This document shows positions 1-8,733 of a stretch of DNA of 28,255 nucleotides, in pieces. Position 1 is the first letter of the stretch. Each line of letters starts with the position of its first letter. The stretch comes from JAWXBM01 sp034440115 (lineage in GTDB: Bacteria > Pseudomonadota > Gammaproteobacteria > Xanthomonadales > SZUA-36), in assembly GCA_034440115.1 (NCBI GenBank), contig JAWXBM010000052.1, positions 1 to 28,255 of the forward strand, read 5' to 3'. The position numbers and the translations under genes were made by a program. The notes under the pieces are model-generated. The model was not told the DNA's origin, ran no database searches, and saw only the letters and a program-made list of their open reading frames with translations.

Positions 1-2
1 AC

Positions 3-1046
3 GAGCCGATCATTGGCGGCGCAGTTGAAACCTGGACCGTAACGGCCAACTTCACCGTGAATCCGGACACTCTGGCCGATGCAGATCGTGCTTGTGATGC
101 ACAGACCGGACCGGGTAAAGGCTTCTATAACGCAGTAGCCACCATTCCGGGTGAAGACCCAAGTGATAATGACGCTTGTGCGCCAATTCCGTCGCCTCCG
201 GGAGGAGAAGACCGTGCAACGTTTACCGTTCAGAAGCAGTTCATGGATGGTAACGACGCTTCAGAAGTTACGTTCCGGATCGATTGCAACACGGGATTGA
301 TTCTGGATCAGGTCAAGACCACCCAAATCATTCCAGGGCCACTGATGTCAGCGGAAGACTTCGAAGTGGAATTCGTTGTAACCGATTTCGATCAAGGCGA
401 GTTGACCTGCGAAGTCTGGGAAGATCCGGTGGTACCGGGCTATACGCCAAGCTACGATTGCGACAGCAACACGCTGGCCACCTGTGATTCAGGTGAACCA
501 TCCGATCTTGACGAGTTCTACCAGGGTCCCTGTATATTCAGCAATGTCGACACCTCCGAGATTGGCGAAGATGCATGGCAACATCTCTGCATGATTCGCA
601 ACTACCCTGACCCGGTTCCGGTTGTAGTCAACAAAGACTGGATCATCGAAGGCATGGGTGGTGATTACATCGATCCGTGGTACAAGCTCACGCTGACCTG
701 CGAGAACGAAATCGTCACCAGTGGCGCTGTCGACAACGAAAACGGCACCTGGAGCATTATGTTCATCAATGAGACCGGAACGGCTGATGCGCAGTACACC
801 GCGTATGTCATTCCGGATTGGGATGGCGGCACCAGTTGTTCGGTCTACGAGTCGCAACAAGACCAGGCTATCGAAGTAGGCAATGGTTGTCAGAACCTGC
901 TGGCCCAGTTGGCCGATGGTGACGAATGTACCATCACCAACACGGTGTTCTTCGAAGGCATTCCAACCCTGAACCAGTACGGCATTGCTCTGCTTGCCCT
1001 GCTGATGCTGGGAATGGGCCTGGTAAGTTTCCGGAGATTTGCCTGA
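3..1046 (+). CDS. Exported IPTL-CTERM sorting-signal protein, 5' end missing
   Basis: The frame is open to the left edge, so the N-terminus and any signal peptide lie outside; 347 residues are visible. The C-terminus is a textbook IPTL-CTERM signal: the motif GIPTLNQYGIALLALL, a hydrophobic helix and a short basic tail ending RRFA. In this family the tail is a sorting and membrane-anchoring signal handled by an exosortase-like system, which suggests a surface or secreted protein. The body is acidic, rich in Asp, Glu, Thr and Cys, and predicted to be beta-rich. Two segments beginning 'FTVQK' and 'VVNKDW' look like related repeats, as in DUF11/SpaA-like adhesive domains, but I cannot assign a domain firmly. 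The start near position 57 is only an internal GTG. A REP doublet and a strong terminator follow directly, so this is the last gene of its transcript. The sorting signal is secure; the ligand or function is unknown. Confidence 0.85.
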   Translation, partial: EPIIGGAVETWTVTANFTVNPDTLADADRACDAQTGPGKGFYNAVATIPGEDPSDNDACAPIPSPPGGEDRATFTVQKQFMDGNDASEVTFRIDCNTGLILDQVKTTQIIPGPLMSAEDFEVEFVVTDFDQGELTCEVWEDPVVPGYTPSYDCDSNTLATCDSGEPSDLDEFYQGPCIFSNVDTSEIGEDAWQHLCMIRNYPDPVPVVVNKDWIIEGMGGDYIDPWYKLTLTCENEIVTSGAVDNENGTWSIMFINETGTADAQYTAYVIPDWDGGTSCSVYESQQDQAIEVGNGCQNLLAQLADGDECTITNTVFFEGIPTLNQYGIALLALLMLGMGLVSFRRFA

Positions 1047-1051
1047 TAGCC

Positions 1052-1098
1052 CTGTAGGAGGCCGATTGGCTGATCGCGCGCGAAGCGCGCTCCAACAG
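1052..1098. repeat. REP doublet (inverted pair of palindromic elements)
   Basis: The outer arms CTGTAGGAG (1052-1060) and CTCCAACAG (1090-1098) are inverted with one mismatch. Inside is a perfect GCGCGC-GAA-GCGCGC hairpin (1076-1090), and next to it the shorter hairpin GCCGATTGGC. The GTAGGAG / GTTGGAGCGCGC ends resemble Pseudomonas-type REP sequences carrying a GTAG-like 5' tetranucleotide, here arranged head to head. It lies between a stop codon and a terminator, the usual place for REPs. A REP-associated transposase is present at the far end of the window. Confidence 0.6.
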
Positions 1099-1106
1099 TA
1101 AAAACA

Positions 1107-1141
1107 AAACCCGCGGTGTGAAAACATCGCGGGTTTTTTTT
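1107..1141 (+). terminator. Rho-independent terminator after the IPTL-CTERM gene
   Basis: An eight-pair stem, AACCCGCG (1108-1115) with CGCGGGTT (1128-1135), is extended by TGT/ACA around a GAAA loop and followed by a run of eight T residues ending at 1141. It closes the upstream transcript. Confidence 0.9.
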
Positions 1142-1403
1142 GAGAAAAAGTGTTGGATCAAACAGTCCTGATTGGCCGAGGCTGCACTTGCAGAGTAGTT
1201 TCACGCCAGCCCAGAAGGAATATTCCCTACTCTACCAGCCTCAATCTGTTATAGTCCGCCCCGTTCCGGCACCCATCGGTCTGTGCCGGGGTCTTCCGAC
1301 AGCATTCCGCTAACGGGAATTCCTATTTAATACCCGCCTGGACCGACCCCCGGCAGCTCACATGCAGCATGCCCGGGCGTGGCGACCCGGAGAAAAAATT
1401 CCA
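1142..1403 (+). promoter_or_regulatory. rhlE upstream region with probable promoter and structured leader
   Basis: This stretch has no convincing gene. A TATAGT hexamer at 1250-1255 could be a -10 box, but no good -35 is visible. Downstream of it are two potential hairpins: CCGGCAC (1266-1272) with GTGCCGG (1283-1289), and ATTCC/GGAAT around 1304-1319. A long, folded 5' leader is common for cold-responsive DEAD-box helicase mRNAs, so regulation at the RNA level is plausible but unproven here. Confidence 0.3.
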
Positions 1404-2882
1404 ATGTTATTTACCGAACTCGGCCTGTCGGCCGAACTGCTGCGTGCTGTTCATGAGCAGGGCTATGAAACGCCTACTCCCATTCAACAGCAAGCTATTC
1501 CTGAAATTCTCGCTGGCCATGATCTTTTGGGCGGCGCGCAAACCGGCACGGGTAAAACCGCTGCCTTCACCTTACCTTTATTACAAAAACTGCAAAGCAG
1601 CACGGTTGAGGCACACCCTCATCGGATTCGTGCCTTGATCCTGGTACCCACCCGCGAACTTGCGGTGCAGGTCAACGAAAGCGTCGTGGGTTATGGCAAG
1701 TACCTGCCCTTCCGCAGCGCAGAAATTTATGGTGGCGTCAGTATCAACCCGCAGATCAGCAAGCTGCGCCGTGGAGTTGACATTGTTGTAGCCACGCCAG
1801 GCCGCCTGCTTGACCATATGGAACGCCGCAGCATAGACCTGCGTCAGGTCGAGGTGCTGATACTGGACGAAGCCGACCGCATGCTGGATATGGGTTTTGT
1901 ACATGACATTCGGCGTGTGGTGAAAGTCCTGAGTTCGCAACGACAGACACTGTTGTTCTCGGCTACCTTCTCGCGTGAGATTCGCGAATTGGCCCATGAA
2001 TTCCAGAAGGCTCCACGCGAAATCCAGGTGTCCTCCCCAAACAGCACCGTGGATCGTGTCACCCAGGTGGTGCATCCGGTAGACCGTGAGCGCAAGCGCG
2101 AACTGTTGTCACATATGATTGGCAAAGATAACTGGCGGCAGGTATTGGTCTTTACCCGCACCAAACACGGCGCTAACCGCTTGAGCAAGCAACTGGAGCA
2201 GGACGGTCTGTCTTCATCAGCCATTCATGGCAACAAATCCCAGGCAGCACGCCAGCGTGCACTGAACGAGTTCAAGCAAGGCGAAATACGCGTATTGGTG
2301 GCTACCGATGTTGCTGCCCGCGGTCTGGATATCGAATTGCTGCCGCATGTGGTGAATTATGATCTGCCCAATGTGCCAGAAGACTATGTACATCGCATTG
2401 GTCGTACCGCCCGCGCTGGCCAACAGGGAACTGCCATTTCGCTGGTATGCGTGGACGAGCATCAGATGTTGCGTGATATTGAAAAACTGCTGGATCAGCG
2501 CCTGGAGCAGGTGGTGCTGGCCGGATATGAACCCGATCCCAGCATCAAAGCTGAGCCGATCAAGACGGGTCGCTCCAATGGCCGGCCCAAAAATCGTCCC
2601 AACAACCGACCCAATAACAGGCCCAGTCAATCACGAGGTGCAAAACAAGGCGCATCAGCCAGCCGCAGTCGTTCGGGTGGTAAACCTTCGCAAAGAGCCA
2701 CTGGCAACAAGCGAGGATCAGGTGCCAGCCCCAGAGCCGGTGGTGCTAAACCCGGTGGAGCGAAACCCGGTGGAGCTAAACCCGGCGGAGCTAAACCCGG
2801 TGGTTTCAAGGCTGCTTCCAATCGGGGTCGCTCCTCTAATTCCTCATCGGGTGGTCGTAGCGGACAGGCCAGAACTCGCTAA
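1404..2882 (+). CDS. rhlE: DEAD-box ATP-dependent RNA helicase, RhlE type
   Basis: It unwinds RNA duplexes using ATP and acts in the cytoplasm in ribosome assembly and RNA turnover. The helicase motifs appear in order: Q motif (GYETPTPIQQQAIP), Walker A AQTGTGKT, PTRELAVQV, TPGRLLD, DEAD followed by RMLDMG, SAT, ATDVAARGLDI and HRIGRTARAG. The start MLFTELGLSAELL matches the usual RhlE N-terminus. A GGAG lies 11 bases before this ATG. An in-frame ATG at 1362 would add 14 unlikely residues. The protein has 492 residues. After about residue 390 comes a basic low-complexity tail with NRPN repeats, Ser/Arg-rich stretches and four GGAKP units, typical of the RNA-binding tails of this group. It converges on the DUF748 gene with only three bases between the stops. 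RhlE is preferred over SrmB or RhlB because of the N-terminus and tail. Confidence 0.93.
   Translation: MLFTELGLSAELLRAVHEQGYETPTPIQQQAIPEILAGHDLLGGAQTGTGKTAAFTLPLLQKLQSSTVEAHPHRIRALILVPTRELAVQVNESVVGYGKYLPFRSAEIYGGVSINPQISKLRRGVDIVVATPGRLLDHMERRSIDLRQVEVLILDEADRMLDMGFVHDIRRVVKVLSSQRQTLLFSATFSREIRELAHEFQKAPREIQVSSPNSTVDRVTQVVHPVDRERKRELLSHMIGKDNWRQVLVFTRTKHGANRLSKQLEQDGLSSSAIHGNKSQAARQRALNEFKQGEIRVLVATDVAARGLDIELLPHVVNYDLPNVPEDYVHRIGRTARAGQQGTAISLVCVDEHQMLRDIEKLLDQRLEQVVLAGYEPDPSIKAEPIKTGRSNGRPKNRPNNRPNNRPSQSRGAKQGASASRSRSGGKPSQRATGNKRGSGASPRAGGAKPGGAKPGGAKPGGAKPGGFKAASNRGRSSNSSSGGRSGQARTR
2739..2804 (+). repeat. 15-bp tandem repeat encoding GGAKP units in the rhlE tail
   Basis: Four near-identical 15-bp units begin at 2739, 2754, 2769 and 2784, each reading GGN-GGN-GCN-AAA-CCC, followed by a partial fifth. 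They are in frame and encode Gly-Gly-Ala-Lys-Pro. Copy number probably varies between strains by slippage without breaking the frame. Confidence 0.85.
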
Positions 2883-2885
2883 GCT

Positions 2886-5210
2886 TTAATATTCAAATCG
2901 AGGATTCGGGTCGGTATTCGGCCCAGCTTTCGGCGCGGCATCAGCAGTGGGTGCCGCATTATCTTCTCGCCATATTTGCACCTGTAAGGGCAGCGGCACA
3001 CCGCTCACCCGCGCTTCGCTGATTGTTGCTTGATCTGCTGCCTGCAGTCGCTCGGGTGAAACACCTTGTGCCTCCAGAGCTTCCATCACGGCCTGCGCGC
3101 GATAGCGTGCCAGGGTGCTCAAAGCGCCTTGTGGTATCTCGGCATAGTCAACCACCAGTTCAAACAGCTTCGCGTAATAGGCTGCAGCATCGCCTTCAGG
3201 ATGCAAGCCCTGATCTACATCAGCCAGACCGAAATGCTCCGCAAACGCCTGCAGCACTTTGGCCGGCAATCGGCGCCGGGCAAATTCATCGATCACCGAA
3301 TGAACCACGGGGTCGTTAAAATCGGTAGGCTCTGAACCTGTCCTGAAAGCCAGTTCCGCAGCAGAAGCTAACGCGATATGGGTTCGAACCTGCTCAATCT
3401 GTAGGGCTTTGTTGTCTATCAATGGATCGTAAACACCCGCCATTGCTATGCCCAGCCTGGGGCGCTGCAGCAATACATTGGCCAGCTCTGCGATGGTTTT
3501 TGCGCTGGCAGCATTCAGCGCAGCATTTCCCGCAGCAAAGTGGACTTCATCGAGCTCTTGATCACCCAACTGAAACTGTCTGGCCAGACCGACAAACGGC
3601 TGCTCAGACAATGCACTCAGCATTGAGAATGCCTGCTGCTGTAGCGCTTCGCGCAAACTGCTTGGTGTTGCAAAATTTATCTGCCATTGTGGAATTTCCA
3701 ATGAAACAGAATCTTGCGGATCCTGCAACAGGGCTAACAGCCACTCCGCATCCAACCCGGGGTCAGCTTGCGGTTCAGCACCCAATTCGGAATCTCTGGC
3801 CAATTCCGAATCAGGATTTGGCAGCAAACGCAGTTGCTCCAGACTGATATTTTCTTCAAGCCTTAAACCCATGTCATCCATGCTGGCAGTCAGGTTTAAC
3901 TGCAGGGTTTTTGCTGCAAAAGCACTGCCCAAATATTCCTTCATGAAATCCTGCGCCAGGCTGGCTTGAGGATTGTTCAGCCGTAAATCCAGTTGTGAGA
4001 ATGCCGCCTGTAACGCTTGCGGCCCAACCCTTTGCAAGCCAACGGTGCCGCTTATTTCCTGCTTGCCGCTGATCTGAAAATTAGCTTCGGTTTGCTGCGA
4101 CTGCATATCAAACTGGCCATCAAGCCGATATTGATCGCTGTCTGCCGCAAATAACTGGATGACAAAATTACCACTGTCACCCAAGTCACTGGCATCAGAT
4201 GGTAAAGCCTGCGGCAAACTCAATTCAATTCGGGCGCTGTCAATGGCCCGTTGTTTGGCGAGCACTAAACTGCTCTTCCCCATGGATGCATCCAGCGCAA
4301 AAGCCTCTATTTGCGCATTGGCTTGCAGCAGACGAATGGCGTCTGTAGCAGCCAGCAAGACGGCTTCAAAGTCAGTCTGTAATGGGGAAATTGCTGCACA
4401 CATCAGGTCTCCAAGCAGGCAGGCTGAGAACTGTTCCGCGCGCAGTTGGCTTTCGGTGAGTGTGACCTGCATCTCATCAGCCAGAAATTCACTGACGAAT
4501 GCACCTTCGGCCTCAAAGCCACCCATGCTTTCTTGTGGTGAATTCACCGCGACCAGTTGATACTGCCCCTTGCTGCTCAAGTCTGCCGATCTGAATAAGC
4601 CCTGCGCCTTGATATCGGCCAGTTTGTTGGCAGAAAAGGCCAGCTTGTACTCGCGAAAACCAGCGGCATTTTGCTTGCCTGCTTGCAGAAAAATTTTGTC
4701 CAATAAAATATTCGTTGGCGGACGGTCTGCTTTTTCGATCAGTGCCTGGCCACCTTCAACCCGCCATTGCCTGACCGTAATGGGCTCGAGCCCGACACCA
4801 GCCAAGCTGCGTTCCTGCTGCCATTGCCGCCACAGGCTGACGAACGGATATCGCCCTGACTGCATTCGTTCGTTTTCGGCATTCAGGATGAACCTGGGAT
4901 CTTGCAGTGTCAGTACAGAGATTGCTGGCTTCAGGCGCCAGAAACTGAAACGCAAATCTATCCTGCCAACCGAAACCGACAAACCAGACCACAATCCCTG
5001 TTCGCTGGCTGGCAGCTCAACCGTTTGCAGTTGCGCTGACCAGGTAATCGGGTCAACCCGCAATTGTTCAAAGCTCAGTTCGCGCCCCAGTTGGCTGGAT
5101 ACAGCCTGCTCCAGCCGCGGTTGCAATATCAGTGGCCCGGCAAAGTATCCCAGCAGCAAATAAGCTGTCAGTAAAGCCAGGCTGATCCAGAATGGTTTGT
5201 TTTTAAGCAT
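2886..5210 (-). CDS. DUF748 family inner-membrane-anchored envelope protein
   Basis: The 774-residue protein opens with one N-terminal membrane segment (about residues 5-27, after MLKNKPFW) and is otherwise soluble, presumably in the periplasm. The region just after the anchor (LGRELSFEQLRVDPITW..., then a strand ending DPRFIL) is the DUF748 signature, and the C-terminal region around 'RYRAQAVMEAL' also fits that family. DUF748 proteins are large, AsmA-like, beta-rich envelope proteins linked to lipid or outer-membrane homeostasis; the exact role is unsettled. I chose the ATG at 5210 because it starts just before the anchor. A GTG at 5231 in the same frame is possible. It diverges from the Sel1-like gene with about 180 bases between the starts. 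A 7-bp inverted repeat (TGGAGTG/CACTCCA, 5250-5280) lies in that gap. An internal acidic repeat (DSELARDSELGAE) sits in a linker. Confidence 0.8.
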   Translation of the reverse strand: MLKNKPFWISLALLTAYLLLGYFAGPLILQPRLEQAVSSQLGRELSFEQLRVDPITWSAQLQTVELPASEQGLWSGLSVSVGRIDLRFSFWRLKPAISVLTLQDPRFILNAENERMQSGRYPFVSLWRQWQQERSLAGVGLEPITVRQWRVEGGQALIEKADRPPTNILLDKIFLQAGKQNAAGFREYKLAFSANKLADIKAQGLFRSADLSSKGQYQLVAVNSPQESMGGFEAEGAFVSEFLADEMQVTLTESQLRAEQFSACLLGDLMCAAISPLQTDFEAVLLAATDAIRLLQANAQIEAFALDASMGKSSLVLAKQRAIDSARIELSLPQALPSDASDLGDSGNFVIQLFAADSDQYRLDGQFDMQSQQTEANFQISGKQEISGTVGLQRVGPQALQAAFSQLDLRLNNPQASLAQDFMKEYLGSAFAAKTLQLNLTASMDDMGLRLEENISLEQLRLLPNPDSELARDSELGAEPQADPGLDAEWLLALLQDPQDSVSLEIPQWQINFATPSSLREALQQQAFSMLSALSEQPFVGLARQFQLGDQELDEVHFAAGNAALNAASAKTIAELANVLLQRPRLGIAMAGVYDPLIDNKALQIEQVRTHIALASAAELAFRTGSEPTDFNDPVVHSVIDEFARRRLPAKVLQAFAEHFGLADVDQGLHPEGDAAAYYAKLFELVVDYAEIPQGALSTLARYRAQAVMEALEAQGVSPERLQAADQATISEARVSGVPLPLQVQIWREDNAAPTADAAPKAGPNTDPNPRFEY

Positions 5211-5387
5211 CTCGTGAACTTCGTTACCCACGAAAGATCATACAGGGCGTGGAGTGATTGTGTGCCGTGTAAGCACTCCAATGGCAGTAAGCGTTACCAC
5301 ACCGACAATTCACACCTTAGTCAGCGTCGGCGCTATCATGGTCTACAAGCCAATTCGCAGAACAATCTATTGGGAAGTGAGCAATAC

Positions 5388-5969
5388 ATGAGCCTGGACA
5401 AAATGGTTACCAAACATCAATGTCAGCCTGGAATGACAACACAGGGTGGAATGGTTGTCACCAGTACACAGTGGCTGATGGCCGCAGTTGTAGTCGTGCT
5501 GCTGGTAATGGCTTATTGGTATTTCGCTTCCGGCAAAAGCGATTTCGGCAAACCTGAGGCTGCTCCGGCAACTTCAAAACAGGCCGTTCCCGACATCGCC
5601 CGCGAAGTCATCAGCGAGCAACAGCAGGAGCAGGCACCGGATTATGCCGCAACCCTGGAGCAGGCCCGCAGTTTGCGCCAAGAGGGCAAGCTGGCCGATG
5701 CGCAGTTGCTGTATTTCTTTGCTGCGCGCGGCGGCTATACACCGGCAGCGTTTGAGTTGGGCGAGTTGTACGACCCACTGCATTTTGATGTCAGCTCCAG
5801 CCTGATGGAAAAACCCGATGCATTCCAGGCATTCAAGTGGTACCAGCAAGCCGCCCAGGCGGGTGATGGGCAAGCGGTAACCCGGTTAGAAGAATTGCAT
5901 GACTGGGCCCACCAGGCCGCTGAGGAGGGTGACCTGGACGCCGAGCAACTGTTGTTGCAATGGAACTGA
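5388..5969 (+). CDS. Membrane-anchored Sel1-like repeat protein
   Basis: 193 residues from the ATG at 5388, which has GGGAAGTGA upstream; an in-frame ATG at 5214 would add a basic, Cys/His-rich stretch with no membrane logic. A single membrane helix spans about residues 28-48 (QWLMAAVVVVLLVMAYWYF). Next come a short Ala/Pro linker and helical repeats: 'ARSLRQEGKLADAQLLYFFAA' and 'AFQAFKWYQQAAQAGDGQA' are Sel1/TPR-like units. Such repeats usually mediate protein-protein contact, here probably on the periplasmic face. It is the first gene of a likely operon: the next gene starts 41 bases downstream. It may scaffold the vWA/ABC proteins that follow, which is inference from position only. Confidence 0.7.
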   Translation: MSLDKMVTKHQCQPGMTTQGGMVVTSTQWLMAAVVVVLLVMAYWYFASGKSDFGKPEAAPATSKQAVPDIAREVISEQQQEQAPDYAATLEQARSLRQEGKLADAQLLYFFAARGGYTPAAFELGELYDPLHFDVSSSLMEKPDAFQAFKWYQQAAQAGDGQAVTRLEELHDWAHQAAEEGDLDAEQLLLQWN

Positions 5970-6010
5970 GTCATTGTCCTTCTCACAATTCTGAATTCAG
6001 AGTGACCACT

Positions 6011-7957
6011 ATGAAATTTTCGGCAATTAAATTTTCCCGCTCATTGACTGTCGCCCTGCTGTGCCTGTTCACCGCTTCGTTGCAGGCGCAAAGTGCTCGT
6101 CCGCTGATCATGCAAGACAAGGAAACGCTGTTTCAGCGCGTGATTGCCATTCCCGGGGCGGTGTTAAGGGATAGCGGTGGAAACGCTGCTACTGTGGTTG
6201 CGGACATATCCCCATTTACTGTTTTCTATGTTTATGAGCGCATTACAACTGAATCTGGCGAGTGGCTGCAGGTGGGTTATGACAGCGACGGCAGCATCGA
6301 TGGCTGGCTGGCCGGTGGTTCATCCATAGACTGGAACCAGGCTCTCACGGTGAGCTTCAAGGACCCGGCAAAAGTAGCCCGCGTTCCCTTGTTTGGTGAT
6401 CGTGACTCGCTCAAGGCACTGGTAGAAAAACAGGATGCCCGCGGCTATGAAGCACTGCGGAAAAAGGCGGCTGAAGGTGACCCCAGCGACTCTCCCGTCA
6501 TTGCCATACAGCCTGCTGAATTTATCGACATTCGGCGCAATTTTTACCTGGTACCCATACTCGAGCATGAGGATGTTTTGATTGGCAGCGAACAAGGCCG
6601 TTTGTTGCACGTTGCCTCAGTTCCCTTGCAGGATCCAAAAGCTGCACAAAGCTATCGTGCCGGCATTGTTTTTGTTATCGACACAACAGTTTCAATGGGG
6701 CCCTACATTGAACGCACCCGCGACACCATGCAGCGTGTTTACCAGGCCATTGATTCCTCCGGCCTGTCCGACAAGGTCAGTTTTGGCCTGGTGGGATACC
6801 GTGATAACAACCAGGCAGCGCCAGGCCTGGAATACCTCAGCAAGGTGTTCGTAGATTTGGACCAGGGCGTCAGTGGCGAGACCTTCCTGGCCAACATCGC
6901 CAATCTGCGCCCAGCCACTGCTTCCAGCCAGGGTTTCAATGAAGATGCTTATGCTGGAGTCAAGCAGGCCATCGACGATATGGACTGGAGTGGCTACGAC
7001 GCCCGCTACGTGATTCTGATCACCGACGCTGGCCCCAGGGCCGGAAATGACGCACTGGCTTCCACCGGCCTGAGCACGGCCGCCATGCGCGAGCTGGCGC
7101 GGCAACACAACATAGCGACTTGGGTGCTGCATCTGCGTACCCCCGAAGGCGCGGAAAATCATGCCTATGCCGAAAAGCAGTACCGCGATTTGTCGCAAAT
7201 CGAGGACATAGGCGATTTCTACTACGGCGTGGAAACCGGTGATGTGGATAATTTTCAGCAAGCACTGGCCGCTTTGACATCACAGCTCACCAAACAGGTG
7301 GCGGAAACAGCCCGCGGCTTACCGCCACAGTTGTTTGACAGTGCAGTGGTGGCTGAAGAAAGTACTGAGCTGGATGAATTCCAGACCAAGGCGGAACGCC
7401 TGGGTTACGCGCTGCGCATGAACTATCTGAACGAGAACAAGGCGGCCGGCATCCCGGTACTTTTTGATGCCTGGCTGATCGACCGTGATTTTGAGCAGCC
7501 TGATGTGCGCGACCTGGATGTACGCGTCATCCTCACCCGCGACCAACTCAGTGACCTGCACGATGTATTGCGCCAGGTACTGAACATTGCCGAAGAAGGC
7601 GCGCTGGCGCCGCAGGATTTCCTCGGCGAACTGCAAAGCCTCGCAGCCGCCATCAGCCGCGACCCCGAGAAAGCCAACACCGCCACTCAGGTGGGTGGCG
7701 GCCAAAGCCTGGCAGATCTGGGCTATATGCGCGAGTACATCGAAGGCTTGCCCTATACCTCGGAAGTCATGAACCTGGATCTGGCAACCTGGCAGGAATG
7801 GTCGGCACAGAAACAGTTTGAGTTCATCAATCAACTGGATAAGAAAATCGCCTACTACAAAGCTCTGCACGAAAACGTCGACCTGTGGATTTCACTGGAC
7901 GGTGGCGCAGTTGATGGTGATTCACTTTACCCACTATTGCTGGAGGCCCTGCCCTGA
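6011..7957 (+). CDS. Secreted vWA-domain protein resembling the periplasmic half of PpkA
   Basis: 648 residues from the ATG at 6011. A signal peptide covers about residues 1-27 (basic start, hydrophobic core, then SLQA-QS). Next is an SH3-like segment ('PFTVFYVYERI ... GEWLQVGY ... GWLAG', about 68-105). A vWA domain follows from about residue 215, starting 'AGIVFVIDTTVSMG'. Its metal site is DTTVS rather than the common DxSxS, and 'ITDAGPR' later completes the fold. From memory, the SH3-like/vWA layout with 'GWL...W.QALTVSF' matches the C-terminal periplasmic region of PpkA, the threonine kinase of type VI secretion. Here the kinase half is absent and a signal peptide takes its place. The next two genes match the TagT and TagS roles in the same order. 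Its stop lies inside a 12-bp tandem repeat. The vWA call is firm; the PpkA relationship is moderate. Confidence 0.78.
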   Translation: MKFSAIKFSRSLTVALLCLFTASLQAQSARPLIMQDKETLFQRVIAIPGAVLRDSGGNAATVVADISPFTVFYVYERITTESGEWLQVGYDSDGSIDGWLAGGSSIDWNQALTVSFKDPAKVARVPLFGDRDSLKALVEKQDARGYEALRKKAAEGDPSDSPVIAIQPAEFIDIRRNFYLVPILEHEDVLIGSEQGRLLHVASVPLQDPKAAQSYRAGIVFVIDTTVSMGPYIERTRDTMQRVYQAIDSSGLSDKVSFGLVGYRDNNQAAPGLEYLSKVFVDLDQGVSGETFLANIANLRPATASSQGFNEDAYAGVKQAIDDMDWSGYDARYVILITDAGPRAGNDALASTGLSTAAMRELARQHNIATWVLHLRTPEGAENHAYAEKQYRDLSQIEDIGDFYYGVETGDVDNFQQALAALTSQLTKQVAETARGLPPQLFDSAVVAEESTELDEFQTKAERLGYALRMNYLNENKAAGIPVLFDAWLIDRDFEQPDVRDLDVRVILTRDQLSDLHDVLRQVLNIAEEGALAPQDFLGELQSLAAAISRDPEKANTATQVGGGQSLADLGYMREYIEGLPYTSEVMNLDLATWQEWSAQKQFEFINQLDKKIAYYKALHENVDLWISLDGGAVDGDSLYPLLLEALP

Positions 7958-7998
7958 ATTCTGCCCTGAATTCTGCCTTGAATCCTGTATTGAATCAG
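7951..7998 (+). repeat. Four 12-bp tandem repeats across the vWA stop and ABC start
   Basis: Units begin at 7951, 7963, 7975 and 7987. The first two are identical (GCCCTGAATTCT) and the next two are diverged (GCCTTGAATCCT, GTATTGAATCAG). The first unit contains the TGA stop of the vWA gene (7955-7957). In the ABC frame the units encode ALNS-type tetrapeptides. Slippage here would move the ribosome binding site relative to the ABC start without breaking either frame. Confidence 0.85.
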
Positions 7999-8733
7999 GA
8001 GCCTGTCTTTTCCCTCCGCGAGGTGACAAAAACGCATAGCGGAGGTGGATCCAGCTTTCGCTTGTCCATCAAGCGGCTGGAAATAGGCCGGGGTGCCAAA
8101 CTGGCTTTTATCGGCGAAAGCGGTTCCGGCAAAAGTACCTTGCTGGAATTGCTGGCGCTGCTGTCGCAACCCGAGCAATGCGGTGAATTCAAATTCCAAC
8201 CCGAGCCCGGCGGCCAGGTACATGACCTGGCGCAACAGTGGCAACTTAATAACACCGAACAATTCACCGCCTGGCGTGGCCGTCATGTCGGTTACATCAT
8301 GCAAACCGGTGGCCTGTTGCCTTATTTGACCGTGCAGGAAAATATCGAACTACCGCTGCGCCTGTTGCAAATACCGTTGCGCGACACGGCCCGCCAATGG
8401 GCTAGCAAACTGGCCATCAGTGCGCAGTTGGGCAAATTGCCAGCCATGTTATCGGTCGGCCAACGGCAACGCGCAGAAGTAGCCCGCGCGCTGGCACATG
8501 GTCCGGCGATATTGATTGCCGATGAGCCCACCTCGGCGGTTGATCCGCTGAATGCAGAACGCATGGTGCAATTGTTATGTGAGTTGGCGGACGAGTTCAA
8601 GGTTACTCTGCTGCTGGCCACACACGCACAACGACTGGCGCAACAGTTCGGGCTCAGCCTGATCGAACACCGCATTCATGCGCTGGACGAGCAATCGCAT
8701 GAAGTCATTATTGATTCAGCGGTGGCTGCGTGA
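7978..8733 (+). CDS. ABC transporter ATPase, TagT/LolD-like
   Basis: This is the ATP-hydrolysing subunit of a MacB/LolD-class ABC system, cytoplasmic and bound to the permease encoded next. Walker A is GESGSGKST, the signature region is LSVGQRQRAEVARAL (LSVGQ, where the consensus is LSGGQ), Walker B is ILIADEPTSAVD and the switch His is in LLATHAQ. The start is uncertain because it falls in a 12-bp tandem repeat. TTG 7978 gives 251 residues and TTG 7990 is also possible. A CTG at 7954 would overlap the vWA stop as CTGA and sits 7 bases after GGAGG (7942-7946), the only good ribosome site nearby. Gene order and type match tagT, downstream of ppkA in the TagQRST signalling module. It overlaps the permease start by four bases (GTGA), so the two are translationally coupled. 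Confidence 0.85.
   Translation: MNPVLNQEPVFSLREVTKTHSGGGSSFRLSIKRLEIGRGAKLAFIGESGSGKSTLLELLALLSQPEQCGEFKFQPEPGGQVHDLAQQWQLNNTEQFTAWRGRHVGYIMQTGGLLPYLTVQENIELPLRLLQIPLRDTARQWASKLAISAQLGKLPAMLSVGQRQRAEVARALAHGPAILIADEPTSAVDPLNAERMVQLLCELADEFKVTLLLATHAQRLAQQFGLSLIEHRIHALDEQSHEVIIDSAVAA

Noticed and set aside
3783..3812. Inverted repeat ATTCGGAAT/ATTCCGAAT
   Set aside because: It lies inside the DUF748 coding region and follows from a repeated SEL-type peptide in the protein.
5267..5290. A GTGTAA box upstream of the Sel1 gene
   Set aside because: No CGACT at the right distance, so it is not a copy of the ECF motif.
6692..7261. Long minus-strand frame opposite the vWA gene
   Set aside because: Antisense shadow of a well-supported gene.
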